NCBI GenBank assembly: GCA_964444685.1
Contig: CAYUIG010000018.1
Location: forward strand, 1 to 64,000
DNA from: CAYUIG01 sp964444685
GTDB taxonomy: Bacteria > Gemmatimonadota > Gemmatimonadetes > Longimicrobiales > RSA9
Length of the DNA: 64,000 bases
Reading direction: 5' to 3'
Shown here: positions 25,479 to 34,184 of the stretch, piece after piece
Numbering within the stretch: the stretch's first letter is position 1
Layout: each line of letters starts with the position of its first letter
Program-made: the position numbers and the translations under genes
Notes under the pieces: model-generated
Databases searched by the model: none
Seen by the model: the letters and a program-made list of their open reading frames with translations, nothing else
What the model was told of the DNA's origin: nothing

Positions 25479-27686
25479 TCACTGAATGTCCCGATTGCGG
25501 ATCGGCACGATCACCACCGTGCCCGCATCCGTCACACCATACAGCCGCGCTACGATGCAGTCGGCCTGCGCACAGCCGGAGTTCTCACCCGGCAGCGGAC
25601 CCGACACTTCGACCGGCCCGATGATGTTGTCGCGGATCTCGATGTTGCCGCGCTCGGCGTAGTGCGTCGTGTCCACGATGCGCACCACGTTGCCCGAAGC
25701 GACGAAGCTCAGTGTGTTCGGGCCGGAGGGCGGCGTCGGGCCGTACATCGGATGGAGCGGATGCAGACCGGCGCCGGAGCGGCCCGGGCCGAGATCCGTG
25801 TGGAAGTGACCCTGCAGACGTAGATCCTGCTTGAAGTAGAAGGCCGCGTTCATGCCGCGCGCGACGTTGAACGAGCCATCGACGTTCAGGTCGAGCCCGA
25901 AAATGTGCTCGGCGGTATTACCGACGAGGTCCGCGACCTGAACGATGTCCGACACCGTGGCCGTCGGCGCGTCCCACATGAAGACCCGCCCGTGCCCGGC
26001 ATCGCCCTCACCGAATGCAACGCGCATCCGGTTGCCGGAAGCCTCCACGAACGTGGTGTCCTGAAGGCCGGCGAACGTCATGTCGATCTCGCCGAATCCC
26101 CACTCGATGTCGGATTGCGGGTGATTCGTGAGCGAATCGAGTGCGGCGAACAGCGGCAACGGACCCGTGCGGATCTCCTGGCTCGGGAACCCGGAGCGAT
26201 GGTCGATGAGATCGACGAGATCCTCGGCTCCGGGCCGATACGTCACTTCCACCCGATCGATGTTCAGGATCGTGACCTTCGCCGGGTCCGGTATGACGCG
26301 CTGTGCGCTCAGCAGCAGCCGCACCTCGGCCTGCTCCCATCCCTGCTGCCGCTCCGCTACGCGGATCGTGCCCGCGGGCGCGGCCGGGGTCGGAAGCGTC
26401 GAGAACAGCAGTCGGCCCAGCGCATCCTGAGCGAGATGCTGGGGGCGGTCACTGAAGTCGATGAAGCTGACGAACGCGCGGGTGCCGTCGGGTGTGTTCT
26501 GACGTTCGACGATCCAGACGTTCGTGCTGAAATGTGTTTCCAGCCGTCGGCTGATTACCTCGACCGGGGTGCCGCTCTGAAGTGCGAGTGACGAGATGCT
26601 CGTACCACCCGAGTTCGCCACGAGCAGCGTGTCGCCCGTGCGATTCATGTGCAGACCCCACGGGTGCGAACCCGCGAGCACAGGCGGCAGGAACCTGTAG
26701 TCCTCGATGTCGAGGACGTCGACGCGATGCCTGCCGAGGTTCGAAACGAAAACGTGCTGGCGCTGCGGGTCGACGGCGATGTCCGGAATGTCGGAAGCGT
26801 CGTCGAGTTCGACGCTGCGGCCTGCAACGACGCGAGTCGGCGTCTGCGGAGCTGCAGCTCCTGCGATCGTCGCATCGCGGAAGGTCGTGCAGGGCACACG
26901 CACCGAGGCTGCGGAAACGTTCGCGCCGCAATTGCCTTCGACATCCACGGCCCATGCGTGAATGCCGAGCAGCAACGGCTTGGGAAGGTCGCGCTCATCG
27001 ACGCCCGGCGGGACGAATGCGATCTCGCGCTCAACGCTGCCGTCGACCACGCCCAGTTCGATCGCGCGGCTCACGACGATCGTGTCCGGATCACCCGGGC
27101 TCGTGACGAGCGCCGTGAGTCCGATGCGGGCGAGACCGCTGCCGCCGTTGTTGTCGCTGGCGGCAAGAACGAACCGGAGCGTGTCCGTCAGCTCGACGCG
27201 TGCCGGCACCTGCGATGTGATCGCGATGTTCGGTGCGATGGTGTCGTTGATCGCCACGGCGATGCGGCGGACGGCCGACTCGGCGATACCGCCGCTGCCG
27301 TTGCGCGCCTTGGCACGAAGCTCGAGCTGACCCGAAACGCCCTCGGGCACCGTGAACGCGGTGTCGAGGACGACCGGTGAACGCGGCGGTACGATCGGAA
27401 TCGTGATCGTGCCCGTCGCCGCACCCCGCCAGGAGACCTCGATCTCGGCCACGCCGAGGGAGTCCTCGGCGGCCACCCGCACCGAAACGCGGCGGCCGGC
27501 CTGGACCTGGGCGCCGGAGTCGGGGGCGACAATGGCCACCGCCGGAATGGGAGTGTCCGGGGGCGGGCCGCTGTCGTACAGCGTCTCGCCCGTGCAGGCG
27601 GCCGCCATGGCCGCGGCCAGCGCCGGCGTCAAAATGCGCCATGCGCGCCGCGGCTCGGAGCCGCTCGCCGTGCGTCCTCGCATCAT
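25479..27686 (-). CDS. Large lipoprotein with Ig-like and beta-propeller-like regions
   Basis: A 735-residue secreted lipoprotein. The signal has a basic start (MMRGRTASGSEPRRAW), a hydrophobic stretch and lipobox AAAMAAACTG. Residues about 50-150 look like an Ig-type domain (VAIVAPDSGAQVQAGRRVS, then TAFTVPEGVSGQLELRAKA), with a second similar unit after IAPNIAIT. The C-terminal two-thirds carries propeller-like repeats: DIPDIAVDPQRQHVFVSN, SHPWGLHMNRTGDTLLVAN, GHGRVFMWDA. A protein of this kind could bind partners or ligands at the outer membrane. It is followed with a GTGA overlap by the barrel gene, suggesting a functional pair. I do not recognise a named family for the whole protein. Confidence 0.65.
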   Translation of the reverse strand: MMRGRTASGSEPRRAWRILTPALAAAMAAACTGETLYDSGPPPDTPIPAVAIVAPDSGAQVQAGRRVSVRVAAEDSLGVAEIEVSWRGAATGTITIPIVPPRSPVVLDTAFTVPEGVSGQLELRAKARNGSGGIAESAVRRIAVAINDTIAPNIAITSQVPARVELTDTLRFVLAASDNNGGSGLARIGLTALVTSPGDPDTIVVSRAIELGVVDGSVEREIAFVPPGVDERDLPKPLLLGIHAWAVDVEGNCGANVSAASVRVPCTTFRDATIAGAAAPQTPTRVVAGRSVELDDASDIPDIAVDPQRQHVFVSNLGRHRVDVLDIEDYRFLPPVLAGSHPWGLHMNRTGDTLLVANSGGTSISSLALQSGTPVEVISRRLETHFSTNVWIVERQNTPDGTRAFVSFIDFSDRPQHLAQDALGRLLFSTLPTPAAPAGTIRVAERQQGWEQAEVRLLLSAQRVIPDPAKVTILNIDRVEVTYRPGAEDLVDLIDHRSGFPSQEIRTGPLPLFAALDSLTNHPQSDIEWGFGEIDMTFAGLQDTTFVEASGNRMRVAFGEGDAGHGRVFMWDAPTATVSDIVQVADLVGNTAEHIFGLDLNVDGSFNVARGMNAAFYFKQDLRLQGHFHTDLGPGRSGAGLHPLHPMYGPTPPSGPNTLSFVASGNVVRIVDTTHYAERGNIEIRDNIIGPVEVSGPLPGENSGCAQADCIVARLYGVTDAGTVVIVPIRNRDIQ

Positions 27687-27777
27687 GTCTCGCTCTTCTG
27701 GTCGAAGTCGTGCCGGCGGCCGTCCGCCTCGCCGCCCACCCCTGCCGGCGCGAACGGGGATGACCCGGTTCCGTCCG

Positions 27778-27793
27778 TACAATCCCGGTGCCG
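27778..27793 (-). promoter_or_regulatory. Candidate sigma-54 promoter for the lipoprotein/barrel operon
   Basis: Minus-strand sequence CGGCACCGGGATTGTA matches the sigma-54 pattern (GGCAC-N5-TTGC) except for T in place of the last C of the -12 element; GG to GT spacing is ten bases. It lies about 93 bases before the lipoprotein ATG, just downstream of the terminator-like hairpin of the activator gene. Weak evidence on its own; stronger with the flp site. Confidence 0.35.
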
Positions 27794-27831
27794 GTCCGGC
27801 CAAACGAAAAAAACTGTTGGGAGAGAATGAA

Positions 27832-27857
27832 ATCGGCGCGGGATGCCCCGCGCCGAT
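27832..27857 (-). terminator. Rho-independent terminator of the sigma-54 activator gene
   Basis: A perfect 11-base-pair stem with arms ATCGGCGCGGG and CCCGCGCCGAT and a four-base loop lies 45 bases after the stop of the activator gene. On the minus strand it is followed by TTTCATTCTCTCCC and, a little later, a run of seven T, which makes a plausible terminator separating the activator gene from the lipoprotein operon downstream. Confidence 0.75.
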
Positions 27858-27901
27858 CGACCGCGCTGCAACGATTCGTGGCAGGCCGCGCGGGCCGCTC
27901 G

Positions 27902-29227
27902 TTACACCACGAGCCGGTGCCGCTGGATGATCCGGTCGAGGCGTGGCCGCGAGATCTTGAGCCGCTCCGCCGCCCGGCTCTTGTTGCCGCCGAGCTCGGC
28001 CAGCACCCGCTGGACGTGCACACGCTCCACGTCCTCGAGACTCTCCTCGCCCGTAAGTTCGGGGAGCGCCGCCGCCGGCTGGCCGAGCGACAGGTGCTCC
28101 ACGCGGATCATCGAGCCACGGCAGAGGACCGCCGCCCGGGTGATCGCGTTCTCGAGCTCGCGGACGTTGCCCGGCCAGTCGTAGGTGAGGAGCGTGGCCA
28201 TGACTTCATCCGAGATCAGGATCTGGCGGCCGAGCTCGTCGCTCATCCGGTTGGCGAAGTGATACGCCAGCAACGGGATGTCCCCGCGCCGCTCGCGCAG
28301 CGGCGGGATGTTGATCTCGACCACGCGCAGCCGGAAATAGAGGTCCTCGCGGAAGTGGCCCTGGCCGATCAGCTCTTCGACCGGCCGGTGTGTGGCGGCG
28401 ATGGTGCGCGCCTTCGTTTGACGCGGCTTCTCGCCACCCACCGGATAGAACTCGTGCTCCTGGAGGACGCGCAGCAGCTTCGCCTGGAACGCGGGCGTCG
28501 TGTCACCGATCTCGTCGAGGAACACCGTCCCGTCCCCGGCCAGCTCGAAGCGGCCCTTCCGGTCCGATACCGCGCCGGTGAACGAGCCGCGCATGTGCCC
28601 GAACAGCTCCGACTCGAGCAGGTTCTCCGGCACCGCCGTGCAGTTGATCGGCACGAAGGGCGCCCCGGCGCGGCTCGAGTTCTCGTGGATCAGACGGGCG
28701 ATCAGCTCCTTGCCCGTCCCCGTCTCGCCGCGGATCAGCACGGGCGTCGACGTGTCCGTGATGGCGCCGATGATCTTGTAGATCTCGATCATGCGGGGGT
28801 CGCGGCCGACGAGCTGGTCCTGCCCCGCGCCGCCGCCCGATGCGAGCTGGGTTGGCCGCGAGGCCACCTCGCTCAGGCAGCGCCCCACCACCGCGTCGAG
28901 CTGGTCGATGTCCAGCGGCTTCAGCACGAAATCGAACGCGCCCTTCTTCATCGCGTCGATCGCGCTCTGCGTGTCGCCGTACGCCGTCATCACAACCACC
29001 GGCGTCTCCGGCCGCACTTCCTTCAGCCGCTCCAGCAGCTCGATCCCCGACATCCCGCCCATCCGGACGTCGGTCAACACCATCGTCGGGTCGAACGATG
29101 CCACCACGTTCAGCGCCTGCTCCGCGCTCTCCACCGCACACACTTCCTCCGCCACCGACTGCAGGTGACGCCTCAGCGTCTCACGGTGAGCGTAATCGTC
29201 TTCTGCAACGAGTATCCGGTATTTCAT
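27902..29227 (-). CDS. NtrC-family sigma-54-dependent response regulator
   Basis: A 441-residue regulator in the standard order. The receiver domain (1-120) has acidic pocket residues near 9-11, the phospho-acceptor D53 in VLTDVRMGG, T81 and K103. The AAA+ domain has Walker A GETGTGKE (167-174), a sigma-54 contact loop GSFTGA (214-219, with S for the usual A), and Walker B GTVFLDEIGD (233-242). The end is a Fis-type helix-turn-helix, GGNKSRAAERLKISRPRLD. The ATG at 29227 is used because the receiver begins there. When phosphorylated it should activate sigma-54 promoters; two candidates lie downstream on the same strand. No histidine kinase is adjacent; the nearest in the window is at 52477-54201. 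Confidence 0.95.
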   Translation of the reverse strand: MKYRILVAEDDYAHRETLRRHLQSVAEEVCAVESAEQALNVVASFDPTMVLTDVRMGGMSGIELLERLKEVRPETPVVVMTAYGDTQSAIDAMKKGAFDFVLKPLDIDQLDAVVGRCLSEVASRPTQLASGGGAGQDQLVGRDPRMIEIYKIIGAITDTSTPVLIRGETGTGKELIARLIHENSSRAGAPFVPINCTAVPENLLESELFGHMRGSFTGAVSDRKGRFELAGDGTVFLDEIGDTTPAFQAKLLRVLQEHEFYPVGGEKPRQTKARTIAATHRPVEELIGQGHFREDLYFRLRVVEINIPPLRERRGDIPLLAYHFANRMSDELGRQILISDEVMATLLTYDWPGNVRELENAITRAAVLCRGSMIRVEHLSLGQPAAALPELTGEESLEDVERVHVQRVLAELGGNKSRAAERLKISRPRLDRIIQRHRLVV

Positions 29228-29586
29228 GGGCTTCCGTTTCGAGTCCGGCTCTCGGCGCCGGAACAACGCGACCTCATCATCGCGAATTGCCGTCGTCCGT
29301 CACGCTGCACTCCCTGTACCGCACGTGGACGGGCGCCACCTCGCACGCGCGAGACGCGCGCGAGCACGCGCAAAGCGCGTGAAACTGCGGTCCGAGAGCA
29401 ATTTGACCGGTTGAATCACCTGTTGCGAACTTGCGATCGACAGGCTCCCGGCAGGGCGGATGTTGCGGCATCGCCACAGCAACGCCAACCGTTGTGGTGT
29501 CCCGGCAACAGCCATCTTCCCCACCGATGCGCGGGGCCGTAGCGCTATATTGGTGTGTCCCGGCGGCTCTTCCGCGAACGTCACCC
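29228..29586. other. Divergent intergenic region upstream of the activator and GT2 genes
   Basis: About 360 bases with no supported gene. It separates the minus-strand regulator from the plus-strand GT2/radical SAM operon. A TATATT hexamer at 29546-29551 could be a -10 box for the plus-strand genes, but I find no matching -35 box. No sigma-54-like site is seen on either strand. The base composition changes to slightly lower GC around 29390-29430. Confidence 0.45.
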
Positions 29587-30534
29587 ATGGCGACCATGCC
29601 CTTGCGCGAAGATCTGCGCATATCCGTCGTTGTCTGCACGCACGACCGCCCGGCGCTGCTGGGCGGCGCCCTGCGCAGCGTCGTTCAGCAGGATCTGCCG
29701 CGCCGGTCGTACGAGGTCATCGTGGTCGACAACGGCCCGCGCGCCGCGGCCCGCGAGGTCGTGGATTCGACAGGCCAGGACATCCGCTACGTGCGCGAGC
29801 CGGTAGCGGGACTTTCGCGCGCGCGGAATACCGGTTGGCGCGCGGCGCGCGGACGATGGGTCGCATTGCTCGACGATGATGCCGTCGCCGACTCTTCGTG
29901 GCTGCGCTGGATGCTGACGGCCTTCGAGGAAGGTGATGGCCGGCGGGCGTGCGTCGGCGGCCGGGTCACGCCGATATGGGGCGCGCCGAGGCCGCCCTGG
30001 CTTTCGGACTTCCTTGCGCTGGTTCTGACGGTCGCCGACTGGTCGGAGGAGGCGCGGCCGATCACCGACCTTTCCCGGGAGTGGCTGGTCGGCGCCAACA
30101 TCGCGTTCGAGCGGGCGGTTCTGGAGCGGCACGGCGGCTTTCCGGAGGGTCTCGGTCGTATCGGAAAGCGGCTGCTGTCGGGGGAGGAAGTGTTCCTCCA
30201 ACGCCGATTGCTGGGGGAGGGACGAACCTGCTGGTTCGAGCCGCGCGCACACGTTGGTCACCACGTGGCTGCAGAACGACTGCAGCGCTCGTGGTTCCGG
30301 AAGCGATTCTACTCGCAAGGGGTTTCCGACGCGGTAATCTGGCGGCTCGAGAAAGAGCTCCACCGCGAGCGTGGATTGCAGCGTCTCCGGCGTGAATTGG
30401 GCCCGTTCCTTCGATCGGCAACGCGGCTCGCGAGCCTGGAGGGAGCGGCCAGGGAAACGGTGCACGGCATGGAGCTGCTTTGTGAGGCCGCCTGGCGGTA
30501 TGGATTCGTGACGGGATTGATGCGTCGTGTCTGA
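29587..30534 (+). CDS. Glycosyltransferase family 2
   Basis: A 315-residue family 2 enzyme. It begins with RISVVVCTHDRPALLGGAL, then EVIVVDNGPRAA, GLSRARNTGW and the metal site WVALLDDDAVAD. The acceptor region has RLLSGEEVFLQRRL, with the EE acidic pair in the place of the usual ED. The C-terminal 90 residues are basic and amphipathic (WFRKRFYSQG, ELHRERGLQRLRREL), perhaps for membrane contact. The ATG at 29587 is the last of several in frame that keeps the whole domain. It overlaps the radical SAM fusion gene by eight bases, so the two are probably used together. Confidence 0.87.
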   Translation: MATMPLREDLRISVVVCTHDRPALLGGALRSVVQQDLPRRSYEVIVVDNGPRAAAREVVDSTGQDIRYVREPVAGLSRARNTGWRAARGRWVALLDDDAVADSSWLRWMLTAFEEGDGRRACVGGRVTPIWGAPRPPWLSDFLALVLTVADWSEEARPITDLSREWLVGANIAFERAVLERHGGFPEGLGRIGKRLLSGEEVFLQRRLLGEGRTCWFEPRAHVGHHVAAERLQRSWFRKRFYSQGVSDAVIWRLEKELHRERGLQRLRRELGPFLRSATRLASLEGAARETVHGMELLCEAAWRYGFVTGLMRRV

Positions 30535-33004
30535 TCCCGCTTCGTCTGAACGGGCACGGAGCCCGGCTGCAGAGGATCTGACGCAGCCGGGCGCGTCGCC
30601 GCTCACCGCACCTGCGGAGACGGTGGACACCGCTCTGCCCGTCGTTGCGCGGGGCAGCATCTGCACGCGTCCGTTCGAGTGGTTCGAGGTCGGTAATCAG
30701 CCGCGCCTCGGCGATGTCTTCCTGTGCTGCCCGACATGGCTGCCGACTCCGGCCGGAAATCTGGGCGAGCAATCCGTTGCGGAGATCTGGAACGGCCCGG
30801 TCGCCCGTGAGATCCGCGCCTCGATCCTCGACGGGTCCTACCGCTTCTGCGACAAGGCGCGCTGCCCGTACCTGCACAATGAAGGAGCCGGACCGGTTCG
30901 TTCCGTGGAGTCCGTGGTCGATCCGGCCGTGCGGCAGGCACTCGAGCAGGCGCAGATCGAACTGAGCTACGGGCCGCGTGTCATCAACTGCTGCTACGAC
31001 CGCAGCTGCAATCTGGCCTGTCCGTCCTGCCGTCTCACGATCATCGTCGAGCGCGGCCGTGAGCGTCAGATCATGGATCTCCAGGATCGGATCACGGCGC
31101 AGGCACTGCACGATGCGCAGGTTCTCTACATCACAGGATCGGGAGACCCGTTCGGCAGCCCGTTCTTCCGGCGCTGGCTCCAGACGCTGAGGCGCGCCGA
31201 CGCGCCCGTGCTCAAGCGCATCCATCTGCACACCAACGCGCAGATGTGGACGCCACGGCTGTGGCAGACGATCGCGCCGGAGGTGCGCGCGCTGGTGACG
31301 AGCACCGAGATCTCGATTGACGCCGCGACGGCAGGGACGTACGCGATCAATCGGTGGCCCGGTCGCTTCGAGCGGCTGTTGGAGAATCTCGAGTTCGTGC
31401 GGTCTCTGCGCGCCGACGGCCCTCTCCGCTATGTCGCGGTCCACATGGTCGTGCAGGAGAACAACTTCGATGAGATGCCGGCCTTCGTGGAACTCGGCCG
31501 CCGTTTCGATGCGGACCGCGTGCTGTTCAGTCAGCTCTCCAACTGGGGCACGTTCAGCGAGGAGGAGTACGCGTCGCGCGCCGTTCACCGGCCGTCGCAT
31601 CCACGCCACGACGAGTTCAGGGCGCTGCTTCGTTCCCCGTTCTTCGACGACCGACGCGTCTTCCTCGGAAACCTGTCCCGGTTCCGGGACGCAGCCCGTC
31701 CGTCCGCGGCCCGGCCGCCGGTAACGATTTCCAACGTAGCGAGGGCCGAACGGCCGGGGCCGCTCGAAGCGAGCTCGGCGAACCGGCCGCCCGTGCAGAG
31801 CCTCTGGATCGGCGGCACACTCTCCGCTCCGCATCGGCTCGCGATCCGGTCGTTCGTTGCCAACGGCCATCCGTATCAGCTCTACGCCTACGATCCGCCG
31901 GACGGCCTCCCCGAGGGCGTGACCGTCCTCGACGCGGCCAGCATCCTGCCTCGCGACCAGGTCTTCACGTACCGGCGCGGCTTCGGCAAGGGAAGCGTTT
32001 CCGCATTCTCGAATCTCTTCCGTTACGTGCTGCTCCTCGAGAAAGGCGGATGGTGGGTGGACACGGACCTCGTCTGTCTGCGGCCGTTCGATGACGAGAG
32101 CCCCTACGTCTTTGCGACCGAGCGGCATCCGGACGGATCGGTGACGACGGCGAGCTGTGCCATCCGTTCCCCGATCGGTGCGGCCTGGCTGGCGTGGTGC
32201 ATCGAGGTGTGCCGGCGGACCGACATGACCACCATCGAGTGGGGTGAGATCGGGCCGCGGCTCGTGCACAAGGCTACGGAGCGGTTCGATCTGACGCGGT
32301 TCCGCACACCCCCCCACGTATTCGCACCCATCGACTACGCTTCCGCTTCCGACCTGGTCACGACGGGCTTCGACGTCGAGCGCCTCGTCGGCGCACGAGC
32401 TGTGCATCTGTGGCATCAGAAGTGGGTCGCGAACGATCTGGATCCCGACTACGCACCGGCTGGAAGCCTCTACAGTCAGCTACGCGAGAGGTACGGCATG
32501 GACGATCCAACCACGGCAGCCACCCCTTACGAGCAGCTCGCGCGGCATGCCGAATTCCAGCGGCAGCGGCTGGAGGCGCTGCGCGCGGAGCGCGATGAAT
32601 TCGACTATGCGCTCGACGCGAGCCGCGCCGAGTCGGAGGCACTGCGGCACGAACTCGAAACCGCGCGAGCCGAGCTCGAGTCCGCCCGATACGAAATTTC
32701 GACATTCGGGGAACGAGTCGAATCCCTGAAGGCGGAGCATGAGAGGGAGAGGGCCGCGTCGCTCGCGGAAATCGCCGAGGCTCGGCGCGCCATCGAGGAG
32801 CTGAAGGATCGTCTCGGAAGCGAGCTGGATGCGGTACGGGACGAGTTCAGCGCCTACCGTGCGACGGCGGAGACAGAACTCGCCGACACACGGTACCGTC
32901 TCGAGCGCATGAAGAACACGATGAGTTGGAAGGTCACCGCGCCGCTCCGCTTCATGCTCGATGGACTCGACCGACTTCTGCGTGCCGCGAGGCTGCGACG
33001 CTGA
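30527..33004 (+). CDS. SPASM-like / radical SAM / GT32-type glycosyltransferase / coiled-coil fusion
   Basis: An 825-residue protein with an order I do not know from any described family. Residues 44-115 look like a SPASM domain placed at the N-terminus: Cys46, FLCCPTW (Cys67-68), GNLGEQSVAEIWNGPV, then Cys108 and Cys113. Residues 150-390 are a radical SAM domain with CNLACPSC (Cys161, 165, 168; a CX3CX2C cluster) and a glycine motif ITGSGDPFGSP. Residues 420-650 match GT32-type transferases: GGTLSAPHRLAIRSF, FSNLFRYVLLLEKGGWWVD and the DXD at 512-514 (DTDLVCLRPF). Residues 670-795 form a long coiled coil, and the tail WKVTAPLRFMLDGLDRLLR resembles GT C-termini. Start is a GTG overlapping the GT2 gene. 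It might modify and glycosylate one substrate; the reaction is unknown. Confidence 0.85.
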   Translation: MSDPASSERARSPAAEDLTQPGASPLTAPAETVDTALPVVARGSICTRPFEWFEVGNQPRLGDVFLCCPTWLPTPAGNLGEQSVAEIWNGPVAREIRASILDGSYRFCDKARCPYLHNEGAGPVRSVESVVDPAVRQALEQAQIELSYGPRVINCCYDRSCNLACPSCRLTIIVERGRERQIMDLQDRITAQALHDAQVLYITGSGDPFGSPFFRRWLQTLRRADAPVLKRIHLHTNAQMWTPRLWQTIAPEVRALVTSTEISIDAATAGTYAINRWPGRFERLLENLEFVRSLRADGPLRYVAVHMVVQENNFDEMPAFVELGRRFDADRVLFSQLSNWGTFSEEEYASRAVHRPSHPRHDEFRALLRSPFFDDRRVFLGNLSRFRDAARPSAARPPVTISNVARAERPGPLEASSANRPPVQSLWIGGTLSAPHRLAIRSFVANGHPYQLYAYDPPDGLPEGVTVLDAASILPRDQVFTYRRGFGKGSVSAFSNLFRYVLLLEKGGWWVDTDLVCLRPFDDESPYVFATERHPDGSVTTASCAIRSPIGAAWLAWCIEVCRRTDMTTIEWGEIGPRLVHKATERFDLTRFRTPPHVFAPIDYASASDLVTTGFDVERLVGARAVHLWHQKWVANDLDPDYAPAGSLYSQLRERYGMDDPTTAATPYEQLARHAEFQRQRLEALRAERDEFDYALDASRAESEALRHELETARAELESARYEISTFGERVESLKAEHERERAASLAEIAEARRAIEELKDRLGSELDAVRDEFSAYRATAETELADTRYRLERMKNTMSWKVTAPLRFMLDGLDRLLRAARLRR

Positions 33005-33011
33005 TGAACGG

Positions 33012-34184
33012 TCACTCGGCCGGCCGCGGAAAGTCGAAGCCGAACTCTTTCATGTGACGCGGGATCCCGCGCCGCCACGGAGGCCGAACGCCTGCGCTCA
33101 CGCGCGGCGAGCGCGCCGTCGCTTCGAGCAGTTCCAGCCATGCCGCACCGCTTCGCTCGAGACGGTAGTCGCGGCTCGCGGCGCGCACACCATCCGAGCA
33201 GCGCTCCCAGACTTCCGGCTCGTTCAGCAGCCGGCGCAGCCGCAGCACCGCCTGCGGGCGTTCGTCGACGATGAACCCCGACTCGCCGTCGCTCACGATT
33301 TCATCGATGCCGCTACGCATCCGCGTGCATACCGGCACCACGCCGGCTGCGGCCGCTTCGAGCAGCGCGAGCGGGAGCCCCTCATAGTCGGAGAGCAGGA
33401 GCAGCGCATGGTAGTCCGGCAGCCGTCGACGCACTTCTTCCGTCGGCAGGCGGCCGAGCAGGCGCACGGCTCCCTCGGTCCCGCGCGCGCCAATGCGGTG
33501 CTCGCATTCCGCGCGCGTCGTGCCGTCCCCGAGAAAATCGACGCGAATGCGCGGGTCCGCCTCGACCGCCGCACACGCGACATCGATCGTATCCAGGACT
33601 CGCTTCTGCTCCTGCTCGAGCCGTCCGCTGTAGAGCACGCGCAGCTCCTGGTCCGGCGGGGCCGCAACGCGGGCCGGCTCCGGAACACCGTACGGTATCC
33701 GTCGCAGCGGGACGCGGGCAGCCGCAGAAGCGGCCAGCCGCGCCAACTCCCGTGAAACCGCCACCAGTGCGTCGGCGGGGAAGAGCCACTCGCGCCGGGC
33801 AACGCCCGCCTGGACTCGCCGATAGAGTGAATCATCGGAGTGGAGGATGGCCACGACGCGCGAGCGCTCGCGTCCCATTCGGTGCGCGGCGACGAAGCCG
33901 CTCAGGAAGTAGTTGGGCACCAGCACGTCGATTGCACGTGTACGCACGACTTCTGCCAGCCATGCCACCCGATCGGGAAAGGGATCGAAGTGGCTGCGGA
34001 TATCCAGCGGCACGCCGCTCCGGCCGAAGTGATCGAAGAGCGGCGTGGCCCCCGGTCTGCGATATCCGATGACGCGTGCATCCACACCGGCAGCGCGCAG
34101 CCACGGAACGAGGTCGGCCATCCACGTGGCAACGCCGCCCATGTCTCCCGCACCGTCGTGCGCCATGAAAGCGACGCGGATCAT
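33012..34184 (-). CDS. Glycosyltransferase family 4
   Basis: A 390-residue GT-B protein. The N-terminal domain starts VAFMAHDGAGDMGGVATWM, with the GG loop of GT4, and continues with IDVLVPNYFLSGFVA. The C-terminal domain shows RVLYSGRLEQEQKRVLDTI, RVDFLGDGT and the conserved SDYEGLPLALLEAAAAGVV (E-x7-E), followed by GIDEIVSDGESGFIV. All landmarks of retaining GT4 enzymes are present. The ATG at 34184 overlaps the stop of the upstream GT4 gene as ATGA. It is the last of a three-GT operon starting at 37335 and ends only a few bases from the stop of the convergent radical SAM fusion gene. Confidence 0.92.
   Translation of the reverse strand: MIRVAFMAHDGAGDMGGVATWMADLVPWLRAAGVDARVIGYRRPGATPLFDHFGRSGVPLDIRSHFDPFPDRVAWLAEVVRTRAIDVLVPNYFLSGFVAAHRMGRERSRVVAILHSDDSLYRRVQAGVARREWLFPADALVAVSRELARLAASAAARVPLRRIPYGVPEPARVAAPPDQELRVLYSGRLEQEQKRVLDTIDVACAAVEADPRIRVDFLGDGTTRAECEHRIGARGTEGAVRLLGRLPTEEVRRRLPDYHALLLLSDYEGLPLALLEAAAAGVVPVCTRMRSGIDEIVSDGESGFIVDERPQAVLRLRRLLNEPEVWERCSDGVRAASRDYRLERSGAAWLELLEATARSPRVSAGVRPPWRRGIPRHMKEFGFDFPRPAE

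Noticed and set aside
29546..29551. TATATT as a -10 promoter box for the GT2/radical SAM operon
   Set aside because: No acceptable -35 box at 16-18 bases; kept only as a remark for the intergenic region.
30062..32416. 784-codon open frame on the minus strand across the radical SAM fusion gene
   Set aside because: It is antisense to a clearly coding gene, has an Arg/His/Pro-rich composition typical of mirrored GC-rich codons and shows no domain motif.
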